DNA of 64,000 bases, from positions 1,984,001-2,048,000 of the forward strand of contig JAGPNK010000003.1 of NCBI GenBank assembly GCA_020746835.1, given 5' to 3'. The notes under the pieces are model-generated. The model was not told the DNA's origin. It did not search any database and worked only from the letters and a program-made list of their open reading frames with translations. Shown here one piece after another: positions 11,101 through 20,704 of this stretch. The first letter of the stretch is position 1. Each line of letters opens with the position of its first letter. The position numbers were made by a program, and so were the translations under genes. The stretch comes from Stachybotrys elegans (lineage: Eukaryota > Ascomycota > Sordariomycetes > Hypocreales > Stachybotryaceae).

Positions 11101-12715
11101 TGCAGTAGCCTTCTCGGCAAACAGCCGGTGGCTTGCTTCAGGCTCAGACGACAAGACCGCCAAGATTTGGGACCTTGCACGAGGTATTTGCCGGTGGACA
11201 CTCGAGGTCCAGAGCCTCGGCGTTATAGCAGTGGCTTTCTCGGTAGACAGCCAGTGGCTTGCTTCAGGCTCATACGATGGGATTGTCGAGATTTGGGACC
11301 CTGCGCAAGGCATATCCCGCCAGACGCTCCATCATAGCGACATAGTCTCGATGATGACCTTCTCTGCAGATGGCCAGCGGCTTGCCTCAAGCTCAGAAGG
11401 TATTATTAAGATCTGGGACCTCACACAGGGTACATGCCAGCAGACGTTTATGGATCATCGTCACTATATTTCTTCAATAACCTTCTTAGCAGATAGCCAG
11501 TGGCTTGCCTCATGCTCAGGCAAAGATATCAAGATCTGGGATACCATACAAGGTATATGCCAGCAGACGCTTGAGGGTCATAGTCAGGAGGTTTCAGCAG
11601 TGGCCTTTTTAGCAGATGGCCAGCAGCTTGTCTCACACTCATACGATGGGACTCTTAAGATCTGGGACACACAAGGTGTATGCCAGCAGACTCTGGTGGG
11701 CTTTGAAAGCATGGATAAAGTGGCCTTCTCGCCGGACGGCCGGTTCCTTGCCTCTGACTCGATAAATGGCATCAGTATCTGGGACGCGCAAGGTAAATAC
11801 CGGCAGGCGCTTGAACACCACAGCGGCCCAGTCGGCGCAGTAGCCTTCTCAACAGACAGCCAGCGACTTGCCTCAGGCTCAACAGATTACACTATCAAGA
11901 TCTGGGATGCACAAGGTATATGTCAGCAGACGCTTCAGGGCCATAACGGCCCAGTCATAGCAGTTACCTTCTCAGCAGACAGCCAGAGACTTGCCTCAGG
12001 CTCAGATGACAAGACTGTCAAGATCTGGGATGCACAAGGTATATGCCAGCAGACGCTTCAGGGCCATAATACCCCAGTCAGTGCAGTAGCCTTCTCGGCA
12101 GACAGCCGGTGGCTTGCCTCAGGCTCATTAGATAAGACTGTCAAGATCTGGGATGCACAAGGTATATGCCAGCAGACGCTTGAGGGCCATAATAACCAAG
12201 TCAGTGCAGTAGCCTTCTCGGCAGACAGCCAGCAACTTGCCTCAGGCTCATACAAAACTATCAAGATCTGGAATGTACAAGGCATATGCCAGCAGACGCT
12301 TGAGGGCTTCGCTGGCTGGGTTGGAGCGGTGTCTTTCTCGCAAGACGGTCAGCGACTTGCGGCAGCTTCAGATGGGACCATCAAGATCTGGGACCTTGCG
12401 CAAGGGACATATGAGATAGCCCACATCACCGTCCCATGCTATGAAAATATCGACAGCCAGTGGCTTGTCTCGAGCTTGGGTGAGGACCTGTCGCCAGCGA
12501 CAGTACGCCAGATTTTTATCAATAGTTATTATGGTCACCAGGTTAGCACAGCGGCCTCTTTGGCAGCCCTGGATGACGGTATGTGGATCATGAAAGATGG
12601 GCGTAATATGCTTTGGATACCTCCGGAGTATCGAGTGGACACTAATGCAGTGAAGGGCTCATCATTTGCTTTTGGCTACCGTTCTGGCCGTGTATTACTC
12701 ATGGCGTTATCATAA
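8157..12715 (+). CDS. RelA/SpoT-NACHT-WD40 NLR-like protein
   Basis: Exons 8157..9079, 9133..10660 and 10709..12715 give 1,485 residues. The introns (53 and 48 bp) have GTATGT and GTAAGT donors and restore frame exactly. Residues ~45-240 form a RelA/SpoT synthetase-like domain: NGRSKACES and K81 (ATP-binding type), HDLAGIRIV at ~102-110 (Asp103, Gly106, Arg108), FEVQL at ~180-184 (Glu181, Gln183) and KLAHPILYK. Residues ~340-640 form a NACHT NTPase with P-loop GNPGKGKT (373-380) and Walker B VVILDALDEC (473-482), preceded by the NLR linker TKGGLL. Residues ~900-1390 hold 12 WD40 repeats. This is the STAND layout of fungal NLRs: N-terminal effector, NACHT switch, repeat sensor. By analogy, ligand binding to the WD40 array would trigger oligomerisation and activate the RelA/SpoT-like domain. 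Catalytic activity is unproven. Confidence 0.9.
10955..12425 (+). repeat. WD40 repeat array, 12 units
   Basis: Twelve units of ~40-42 codons, each ending near KIWD or a variant, encode residues ~900-1390 of the NLR-like protein. Units 8-11 (starts at 11819, 11942, 12065, 12188; 123 bp apart) are nearly identical in DNA and share the tail DAQGICQQTL. Variation concentrates just after the His that opens each unit and in the codons before LASGS. High identity with focused variation is known for fungal NLR sensor repeats that recombine and diversify. Confidence 0.9.
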
Positions 12716-14396
12716 TGTTTTGTAGTTTTTCTCATTCTTCATCTAGCAGAAATATATATATTTGATTCCTGGGCCGCAACCAGTGTTTCCTCCAGCCACT
12801 TGTAGCTGTGAACCACCGTAATCCATTGTTCCCGGTTGCTAGAGCTATTTCTGGTACCGGATTCTAGCGGCGTGCCCTTGCCGGACGCCCTTCTGTACAA
12901 GAGGTTTGGGTCGTCGACATCACGAGCTGTCAATACGGATTCAAGGTTGCTCTCGTCCCGTTCAGTAAGTATCTTGAAGAGAACCAGTGAGGGTTGCTGA
13001 AAGAACCAGAGGCAGGTAATGCGACCGAGACCAAAGCGCTAGACTATTACGATACGCTTCCGATTGTAAAAGCAACTCGGGTACAGAAGCAGGACAGGCA
13101 ATGGGAGCGAAAGGCTCGGCTACATTTCGCCATATTCATCGACGAGCAAGTAACTTCTGAACTTCTCGTGAACGCACCAAGTCTTCACGGGAAAGCGTCT
13201 CGCTTCGAAGTCGAAGTTGTAGTTACACATGGGAAGTCTCGGCATGTAGATAGCATCAATCAGGGACCTGTCGTGATGGTTTTTCGTACAATTTCCGTGC
13301 TCTTCCCAACTTGTTCGTTGCGGTCACCCATACTGAGGAAGTCAATAACCTTCGCTGGATGTTCTGAAGCCTATGGTTAGAACTTAGAAGGGAGAGCAAC
13401 GTGTTGTGTTAGGATGCATGGGCTTCCAGTTCACCCACGATATAATCGACGCCACGGAACGATATCTGCCCGCCCCAACTTCTCTCCCCACACTGACATG
13501 ATTAGTAAATAATCAAGGCATTGGTGCAACGGCTTCATAATGGCGCAGCAGACCATGATGTATTAAGGCTCCTCTGCAAGCGAATGCTGACCCATGTAAC
13601 ATGTTTGGTGGGACTCAACCGAAATCGTCTCCACGTCCTACTCAACCGTTTCTCAGCCCCCTGGACCTTGCAGGGCTGTCCTTTTTGGTTCCGCTGCTTT
13701 TGATGTATATGTCAACAGGGCTGAGCATGGCATTTACGTGCACTTTTTCCAGATACCGTGAGCAAGAAATTTAACGAGCCTTGAAAAGGAATAACATGCT
13801 GAATCATGAAATCCGGCTGCTGGCGTGTAGATACCCTATTGGTCTGCCCCAAATGGATATGTTGCCGGAACGGACACGGTTCTGATTCGCGGCTCTTCCT
13901 CTTTGAGAGGGGTAATCTGACCTTCCCCTCAACCTTGCTGTCTTGCCTCTCTGGGTTACGGTTTGTCAAGATCCATCCTTTGGGCAATTCCTACCCTTGG
14001 ATCAGTGTGCACAGTCATACGCAGTCTTATTCGGGGATTACGAACCAGCTCTGACGGGGATCCACGCGGTAAGTCCCCGGTCGACAAGGCCATTAACCCC
14101 AGTCCGTCGTTTTGCTGTGGGACTTTGGTCCTCGAACCCGGTGCTGAAGCCGTCAGCTCGTCTGTCTGATTATTGATCACTGCTTTTGTGAATTCGTCCG
14201 TCAAGCCTTCGGAGTGTTTTCATCCCGATTGATCGGTGTTACGAGAACCAGCGAACGCAGTCCGAGGTCACCTCTCCGACTACAACGGCCAGTACATAAA
14301 GAGACACCTTTCCGACTGTCTTCATCACTCAAATCCAAAGAAGCTCATCCACAGCACATCAAACATTCCGACGATATACGGAAATATTTTGCCAAT
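12716..14396. other. Intergenic region with relic sequence
   Basis: Apart from the coding-like minus-strand fragments at 12739-13340, no gene is supported in this 1.7 kb. Plus-strand frames here (for example 12994-13380) lack family motifs and overlap the better-looking minus-strand fragments. Confidence 0.35.
12739..13340 (-). pseudogene. Possible gene relic, two coding-like fragments
   Basis: Two stretches on the minus strand read like protein but do not join. About 13130-13320 encodes a segment including the run MPRLPMCNYNFDFEARRFPV and later VHEKFRSYLLVDEYGEM before a stop. About 12739-13005 encodes a segment with TARDVDDPNLLYRRASGKG and REQWITVVHSYKWLEE before a stop. Order and spacing fit one broken gene, with stops and frame changes between the pieces. 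I do not recognise the family. An unusual intron structure is the alternative. Confidence 0.35.
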
Positions 14397-15386
14397 ATGG
14401 GCCTCTCCAATCTTAAGAAGAAGAACCTGAAGGTGACACGGGGTTTCACCTACAACTACTACACCTCTCCGGCACAAGATGACAAGCCTACCCTGATTCT
14501 ATTTCACGGTTGGCCGGACTTGGCCAAAACGTGGGCAGACTTCATCAACAACCACCTTGTTCCCAATGGCTACGGCGTCGTTGCGGTGGATAACCTCGGA
14601 TTTGGTGAGACTTCGAGGCCTACCAATCTCGATGCCTACGCCTGGAACCTCATGTCCCAGGATCTGGTTGAGATTCTCGACAAGGAGAAGCTAGAGACTG
14701 TCATCTCTGTTGGCCACGACTGGGGAAGCGTCGTTTGTCAGCGACTGTACAACTTCTTCCCGAGCCGGGTCACCGCCGTCATCCTGATCAACGTGTCCTA
14801 CATCCCACCCACTGGTGACTTCGACTTGGAAGCTGTCAACAAGGCGACCAAAGAAGCTCACGGCTACGGCATATACGAGTACTGGGATTTCAACAATGCA
14901 GATGACGGCCATGTCATCATGAACAAGTACCCCGAGTCCGTCTACACTGTCGAACACGGCCACCCCGACACCTGGATCGTCAACTTCTGTTCACCTGGAG
15001 GCATGCGCAACTATCTCAGTCAGGGGCTGACGCAGCCAACCATGCCCTACGCCACAGCAGAACACAAGGCCGACTTTATGGAGAACTTTAGGCAGCACGG
15101 CTTCGAATCCAGTCTATGTTACTACAAGGCTTATTCCTTTGGTATCCAGAATGCTGCCGATAATCTTATCCCCGCCCAAGATAAGATTATCAAGGTGCCC
15201 GTCTTGTTCTGGGGTGGGCGCGGTGACGTGGTCTGTCGGGCAGACGCGATCAAAGCCAGCATTGAAGGTGGATATCTCCCAGATGTGAAGGAGATAGTGC
15301 GCGATGGAGGACACTATGCTTTCCTTGAGCAGCCCGACGTCTTTGGACAGGATGTTGTTGGCTGGCTGAAGGCTCTGGGTAAATGA
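14397..15386 (+). CDS. Epoxide hydrolase, alpha/beta fold
   Basis: Single-exon CDS of 329 residues. The ATG at 14397 is the first in a frame open from further upstream, and the fold begins right after it. The oxyanion motif HGWP lies at 37-40, the nucleophile Asp108 in GHDWGS, a probable acid Asp277 in GGRGD, and the general base His306 in GGHYAFLEQPD. This is the soluble epoxide hydrolase arrangement (alpha/beta hydrolase with Asp nucleophile), which opens epoxides to diols through a covalent ester. Tyrosines in the cap region (YYKAYSFG) are candidates for epoxide-oxygen binding. No signal peptide is seen, so it is likely cytosolic or peroxisomal. Its 3' end faces the Zn2Cys6 gene at 15549. 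It may act on a xenobiotic or secondary metabolite handled by the adjoining regulator and porter, which is inference. Confidence 0.92.
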   Translation: MGLSNLKKKNLKVTRGFTYNYYTSPAQDDKPTLILFHGWPDLAKTWADFINNHLVPNGYGVVAVDNLGFGETSRPTNLDAYAWNLMSQDLVEILDKEKLETVISVGHDWGSVVCQRLYNFFPSRVTAVILINVSYIPPTGDFDLEAVNKATKEAHGYGIYEYWDFNNADDGHVIMNKYPESVYTVEHGHPDTWIVNFCSPGGMRNYLSQGLTQPTMPYATAEHKADFMENFRQHGFESSLCYYKAYSFGIQNAADNLIPAQDKIIKVPVLFWGGRGDVVCRADAIKASIEGGYLPDVKEIVRDGGHYAFLEQPDVFGQDVVGWLKALGK

Positions 15387-15548
15387 AGGCTAGGCTTGTT
15401 GAGTGTGAGATGTGATGTTGCCAGAAGTTTAGTCGTGAGTTTAATAAATGTATTGTGCATTTATCTTTCTTAAGTAACGCAGAGTGAAATACAATGTTGT
15501 ACAACGAATCAGTTGAGCTTGAATTCCCTTTGCTTGTGGTATTTGCAA

Positions 15549-17955
15549 TTACACTCCCCAGTTCATCGTGTCTGTATCCATAGAACCAAAGATGACGTCT
15601 GGCATCTGATGGGGTTAACCAAATTCTGTAATAGATTCCAAATTACTTACGTTGAAAAAGTCAGGAAGGTCGGACATGGTATCGAATGACATATGATCAA
15701 GTTGGTCCATGGCCGAAATGCCTTCATTCTCCGCAATCATGGATTCAAGAATTTCGAATCCACGCTCATTCGCTTCCTTCACCGCCTGCACAAGACCTTG
15801 TGGCAGCTCGTCCTCCGTCGCCTTACGCAGCAGTCCTTTCACATGCACCGAGTAGTAGGAAGCCATGAGGAGGCCCTTGACGTTCGTCTCGCCAGCCAAC
15901 ATGCAGTCAATGAACCAAGCCTTGGCATCATCGTTTGCAGCCAGCAAGTCAGGTCTAGGCTGAGCCTGGACAAAGGAACTCTCGTCTTCCAGTTGCGACT
16001 TGATCTCTAGGAAGATGACGAGGGTGGCTTGCATGATTGCCCCTCGGGTGAAGCCGCTTGTACACCTGTAGCAACGCCTGACATCGTTCAGGTTTGTCGG
16101 CGTCGGTTCGCAGCCGAAACTGTGCGGTGTCCCGGCGGCGTATGCGAGGCGCGATATCTGAAGACTTGATTCGATGACTGTCTTGCGAGAATAGGCGTAC
16201 ATTGGGTTACTTGTGGACGCAGCAAAGAAGGGCAGGTGAAGGGATGTTATGTAGCGGTGAATGACCAGTTCTGTCCACTTCGTGGCGAAGTAAGATTCGG
16301 CAGGATTCGTTGATGCGAACCTCTTGAATCTAGCCCCGATAGCTTGAAAGGTGGTTCTGAGTTCCTTGTCCAACTGCAGGATAGTCTCGTAGGTGCCGCT
16401 GGAGTTGATGTCGTTGAGAAGTTTAGTAACTTTCAGGCGAATCGGTAGTAGTTGCCGCATTGCAATTGAAACACTCGTCTTCGTGTACTGCGTCTGCGGC
16501 TTCTCTACAGGGCCCTCGGTCAACAGTTGCTCATCGTCGAGGTTTCTCGGGGGCAACGTGTCAAAGTCGTCCAGTGATAGCATAGGAGGACCGCCAGCGC
16601 AGTGGGCGGAGAGAATGTTCATCTCCAGAATGGTATTCCATAGCCTGCGACGCATCTCGACTTGGTAAGGCGACATCTTGGCAAGCTTTTCGGGGTCCCG
16701 ATGGAACCCTTGGTAGATGGCTGTTCGAAGCAAGGAGCCTGCCGAGATCCAGATGAACTCTTCTCCAATGCCTACGCATTCACGCGCCAGCAAGAGGAGC
16801 AGACTAGTCTGTATGTTTTGTATCGTAAAGCGAGACTTGAAGATAGGCTGTGCGAGGTAACTCTGCGCCGCATAGACCCAGCTCATGGCACTTATGCGCA
16901 TCGAGAATCTGTCATCGTTGATCGATGCGCCGATGGCCAGAACAAGCCGTAGCTGGACCAGGAATGCTTCGTCGTGCTGCTCGGAAACCCAGAAAGCCTC
17001 GTAGTCCTTCTGAAAGGTAGGCATGTGCAGGATGCGGTAGACCGACTCGTATGTCCGCACGTAATTCTCGACGAGGTCATCGGCAATGTTCTTGGCCGGC
17101 ACGTCGGCGACCACAGTCGAGGCGAGCTCGAAGCGCTTGGCCTTGACGATCCTGGCCATTGCCTTGCACTTTTGAAGGCCAACGATAGCGTCTGGGTTCT
17201 CGCGCAAGTAGCCTTCGCTTGCGGTGAGAATGGAACCGAGCTGCCCGCTGTTAGACGAGTCGGTATATAGGAGAAGCTGGGCTCACCATTGGCACAATAC
17301 CGATCCAGTGGCTTTGGCCGAACATGCGAGTCTTGTGCATGACAGTGCGACTGAGATACGGGCTTCCTCTCTGCGAGCCGGCTCTGTGAAAGTGAAATAC
17401 TCCTCCTATGGCTGTCTCGCATGTCTCAATCTGTGGTGCGACAGCGGGTTCGGCAAGGGAGGCCGCTGTGTTGGCGCTGCTGCTGGTTGTAAGCTTGGCG
17501 ACGTGTTCCTCGAGTTGTTTTATCTTCAGCCGCATGGATTCAATCTCTGAGGGGGCGAAGTCAGGACTGGTTGATGTCGTATGGTTATCTGAGAAGACCA
17601 GCGTGGGCGCCGTGCTCCTGCTGCTCGACTCCAGACTCGAGGCATTGCGCTCGGCGTGGAGAGCCTCCAGGTTAGGCAACACCAGAGGGCGATTGGGTTC
17701 AAGGTTGGCATCTTGTGTCAAGGGAGGATTGTCCTCATAAACACAGCGAGAAGGGTTGGTTTTGCAGCAGTTGTTACATGGGAGATTCCGGTTGCACCGG
17801 ACCTTGCGCTTCCTACATGGAGCACACGACCTGCAATCGACCTGTCAGTGGAGCGTCTTGGCACGACACACATCAACCTTGGGGGCATTCGGTCCATACA
17901 CGGCTGGCCTGCGCCTGCGACGGGCGGTGGGTTCGGATTCATTCATCATTTGCAT
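15549..17955 (-). CDS. Zn2Cys6 fungal transcription factor
   Basis: Joined exons complement(15549..15605, 15651..17240, 17287..17841, 17878..17955) give 759 residues. The Zn2Cys6 cluster spans the short 36-bp first intron boundary: CAPCRKRKVRC followed by NRNLPCNNC and a final Cys seven residues on, in a basic context. A Ser/Thr-rich linker and a coiled-coil segment (IESMRLKIKQLEEHVAKL) follow, then the fungal-specific regulatory domain (VYRILHMPTF...DYEAFW). The last intron (45 bp) leads to a short exon ending in DTMNWGV, a common C terminus of such factors. The first intron could instead use another donor a few bases away, changing one or two residues before the cluster. It is divergent from the MFS porter at 18319 and convergent with the epoxide hydrolase. 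Confidence 0.88.
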
Positions 17956-18318
17956 GTTGCGCCTGCAATAACCAAGATAGCCGAGCATGAACAAGGTCAG
18001 AGAAATTCCCGAGCCAAAATGCCGTGTCAGACTGGGCGCTAGGAGCAGATAACTCACGGAGGATTGCACTAATGGTGCCTTTGGTCCGCCCTACTCCGTC
18101 AACCCCGTCAATCCCGCGTCTATCTCCGCGTAGTGGCCGATGCTTAGGCCGAACGCAGGGGCTTCCAGATTGGAGGGAGTACTCGCGTCTAAGATGGCCA
18201 CTCCTATGTACTTATAATGCTTTGATAACACCATGTGTTGGGTTTTGCGCTGGACAGTATTCTGATCACTTTTGTTTCTTTTCCTCAGAACACTCCGCTA
18301 CCCAGACTGTTCTCAACA
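17956..18318. promoter_or_regulatory. Shared divergent promoter (Zn2Cys6 factor / MFS porter)
   Basis: 363 bp between the start codons of two divergent genes. GC-rich triplets (CCG, CGG) occur around 18090-18165. A single regulator could control both directions from here. Confidence 0.45.
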
Positions 18319-19662
18319 ATGACCAGCTCAAAGTCTCAAGAAATCCTTGACATCGAGTCGAAGGCCGATGTTTACACAACCCAGGGGAAGTCTGATGTCA
18401 GCACCCAAGATGTCTCTCCTGCCCCCGAGGGGGGATTGGAAGCCTGGCTGGTGGTGCTCGGAGCCTTCTTCATCCTCTTCTGCGGGCTTGGTTACTCAAA
18501 CTCTTGGGGTGTCTTCCAAGAATACTACATGACGCATCAACTGAGCGAACATTCTGCCAACGACATTGCTTGGATCGGATCACTTGCCGCATTCCTTCAA
18601 TTTGCTGCTGGCGCCTTGGCTGGTCCAATGTTTGATAGATATGGACAAAAGGTATGAGATCTCCCTGCTCCCTACAAGTACACCTATTGACTCGCCCATT
18701 AGGTGCTGATTCCTGCGAGTCTCGGCTACGTGTTTGCTTTGATGATTACAAGCCTTTGCACCCAATACTGGCAGTTCATGCTGGCTCAAGGCGTGTTGAC
18801 GGGCATGTGCTCCGCGTTTCTTCAGCTCCCTGTTCTGGCTGCTGTCAGCCAATGGTTCGACAAGAAGAGGGCAATGGCTTTCGGCATCGTCATATCCGGC
18901 AGCTCCATCGGCGGACTCATTTACCCCATCGCCCTGTCACGGATGCTTAATGTCTTGCATCTCTCGTATGCCTGGTCGGTCAGGATCATGGCCTTCATAT
19001 CTCTCCCACCCATGATCTTTGCCTGCATTGTGGTCAAACCTCGCCTCCCGCCCCAAGCAACCTCATTCTTCTACCCTGAAGCATTCAAGGATACCAAATA
19101 CATCCTGGTCATCGCGGCGTCCTTCTTGACCTTCTTCAGCGTCTTCATGCCCCTGTTTTTCCTCCCAACGTATGCTGTCTCGCGAGGAACCGACCCAGCA
19201 CTCGCATCCTATCTCCTCTCTATACTGAACGCCGCCTCCTTCTTCGGGCGCGTCATACCGGGTATTCTGGCCGATAAATACGGAAGACTCAACATATTTG
19301 CTACCATGGCTTTGGCTAGCAGTATCATGATATTCTGTATGAATCAGGTGCAATCGGATGCAGGCTTTGTCGTTTTCACCGTTATATTTGGTCTCACGTC
19401 GGGCGGTTGTGTTTCTGGCTGTGCCGCGTGCTTTTCCATCTGCATCACGGACCCGAAGAGGACTGGCTCTTACCTGGGTATGGGGCTGGGCATAGCATCG
19501 CTTGCAGTTCTCACCGGCCCACCTGTTGTCGGCGCGCTCCTCGACAGATATGGGGGATTTTCTCAGATTTGTATCTTGAGCGGGACGTTTTGTTTCGCTT
19601 CTGGGCTCGTCGCGTTTGGTACCAAGTCTTTAGCTGGCAAGGGGCTCTTCGGGAAGTCTTGA
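18319..19662 (+). CDS. MFS monocarboxylate-type porter
   Basis: Exons 18319..18651 and 18703..19662 (51-bp intron) give 430 residues. It starts with a ~45-residue acidic, Ser-rich tail, then EGGLEAWLVVLG, the entry motif of fungal MCT-like MFS porters, FQEYY, and the loop WFDKKRAMAFG between helices 4 and 5; about 12 membrane segments. It is clearly homologous to the porter at 745-2193. The substrate is unknown; monocarboxylates or related small molecules are the family norm. It shares a 363-bp promoter with the Zn2Cys6 gene on the other strand. Confidence 0.92.
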
Positions 19663-19890
19663 GGGAAGGCTGAAGAGCAATTTCTACACCAAAGCTGCCG
19701 CTTAAGGGCCATACTTGATGCCACATTGTATTCGATACCTGATTTCTCCTCTCTATCTATAGAGCCATTTCATATGATGGCATATTAAACGCAATAGCCC
19801 CTTCATTCTCCCACACCACACTCTGCAACACTATTCCATGTAGACAATCTTGGGACATGATTTGAGTGGACCGCAGTACGAAACAGTCGC

Positions 19891-20704
19891 TCAGGGCAAG
19901 TTGTCAAATATTGTGTCATATCCGAGGCGCCCTGTGATATTGTATCCATCTACATGGTGTTCTCCCCAAGGCTGCATCCAAGTGTCTGTGACCGGTCAGC
20001 GGCGTGGAAGTGAAGGCCGATAGGCAGGACTTACCAAACGTAGTTTCGGGCTTAGTTGCGCAGAGCCAAATCATCGTCTCATTGAAAGCGTTTCGAAAGT
20101 CATCCCTGGGATACTGTGCCGCCACAGCATTATATGCATTCTCGGGCACGCCGAACAGAGGGCCGAAAAAATCCATTTGGATGCCAAGCGACACCACCTG
20201 GACGTCGATTTCCTTGTACAAAGCAATCGATCTTTCAGAGTGCAGGGCGATGGAATCCCAGACAAGCTGAACTCGCCTCTCTTCCCAGGCATTACCATCC
20301 TCGTGGCTCCTCAAGAAGTGGCGAGCCGCGATAGCTCCGTCAACCTCGAATCGCTTGTCCGAGCTGACAGTCGACGAGTTGCGGGCCCGGTCCCAACCAA
20401 GATCGTGGAGAAGAGCCGCCACAGCGTGAACCTCTTGGTCGACAGTCCGCTGGAGTGTCTCGTTGGCTTGGATCATCAAGACGCCAAACAGCCACGATCT
20501 CATGACATGCTTGTAGATGGGGAGGTCGTTATGGCTCAGGGCGAGTGCTTCTGCGGCGCGCACGACTGGCGTGTCTACCACGGTAACTCCTGCAATCTCC
20601 CTGGTTTGCAGAGTGAATTGTTGGGCTGTTTTCTTTACAACGGCCGCCGAAGTCATTCCCGAGGCTGCAATAAGCCCAAGGAGGGTATGCTTGAGAAACA
20701 ACAT
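19891..20704 (-). CDS. Secreted HD-domain protein, cyanamide-hydratase-like
   Basis: Joined exons complement(19891..19985, 20035..20704) give 254 residues; the 49-bp intron has a GTAAGT donor and the second exon encodes DTWMQPWGEHHVDGYNITG. The N terminus (hydrophobic residues ~5-20, then Ser-Ala-Ala) is a likely signal peptide. An HD-type metal site is visible: His66 in IYKHVMRSW, the pair His100-Asp101 in ALLHDLGWD, and a later His in ARHFLRSHED. HD enzymes are mostly phosphohydrolases, but this order resembles the fungal cyanamide hydratase-like group, whose members have varied activities. Secretion of an HD enzyme is unusual and suggests an extracellular or vacuolar role. Substrate not assigned. 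Confidence 0.8.
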
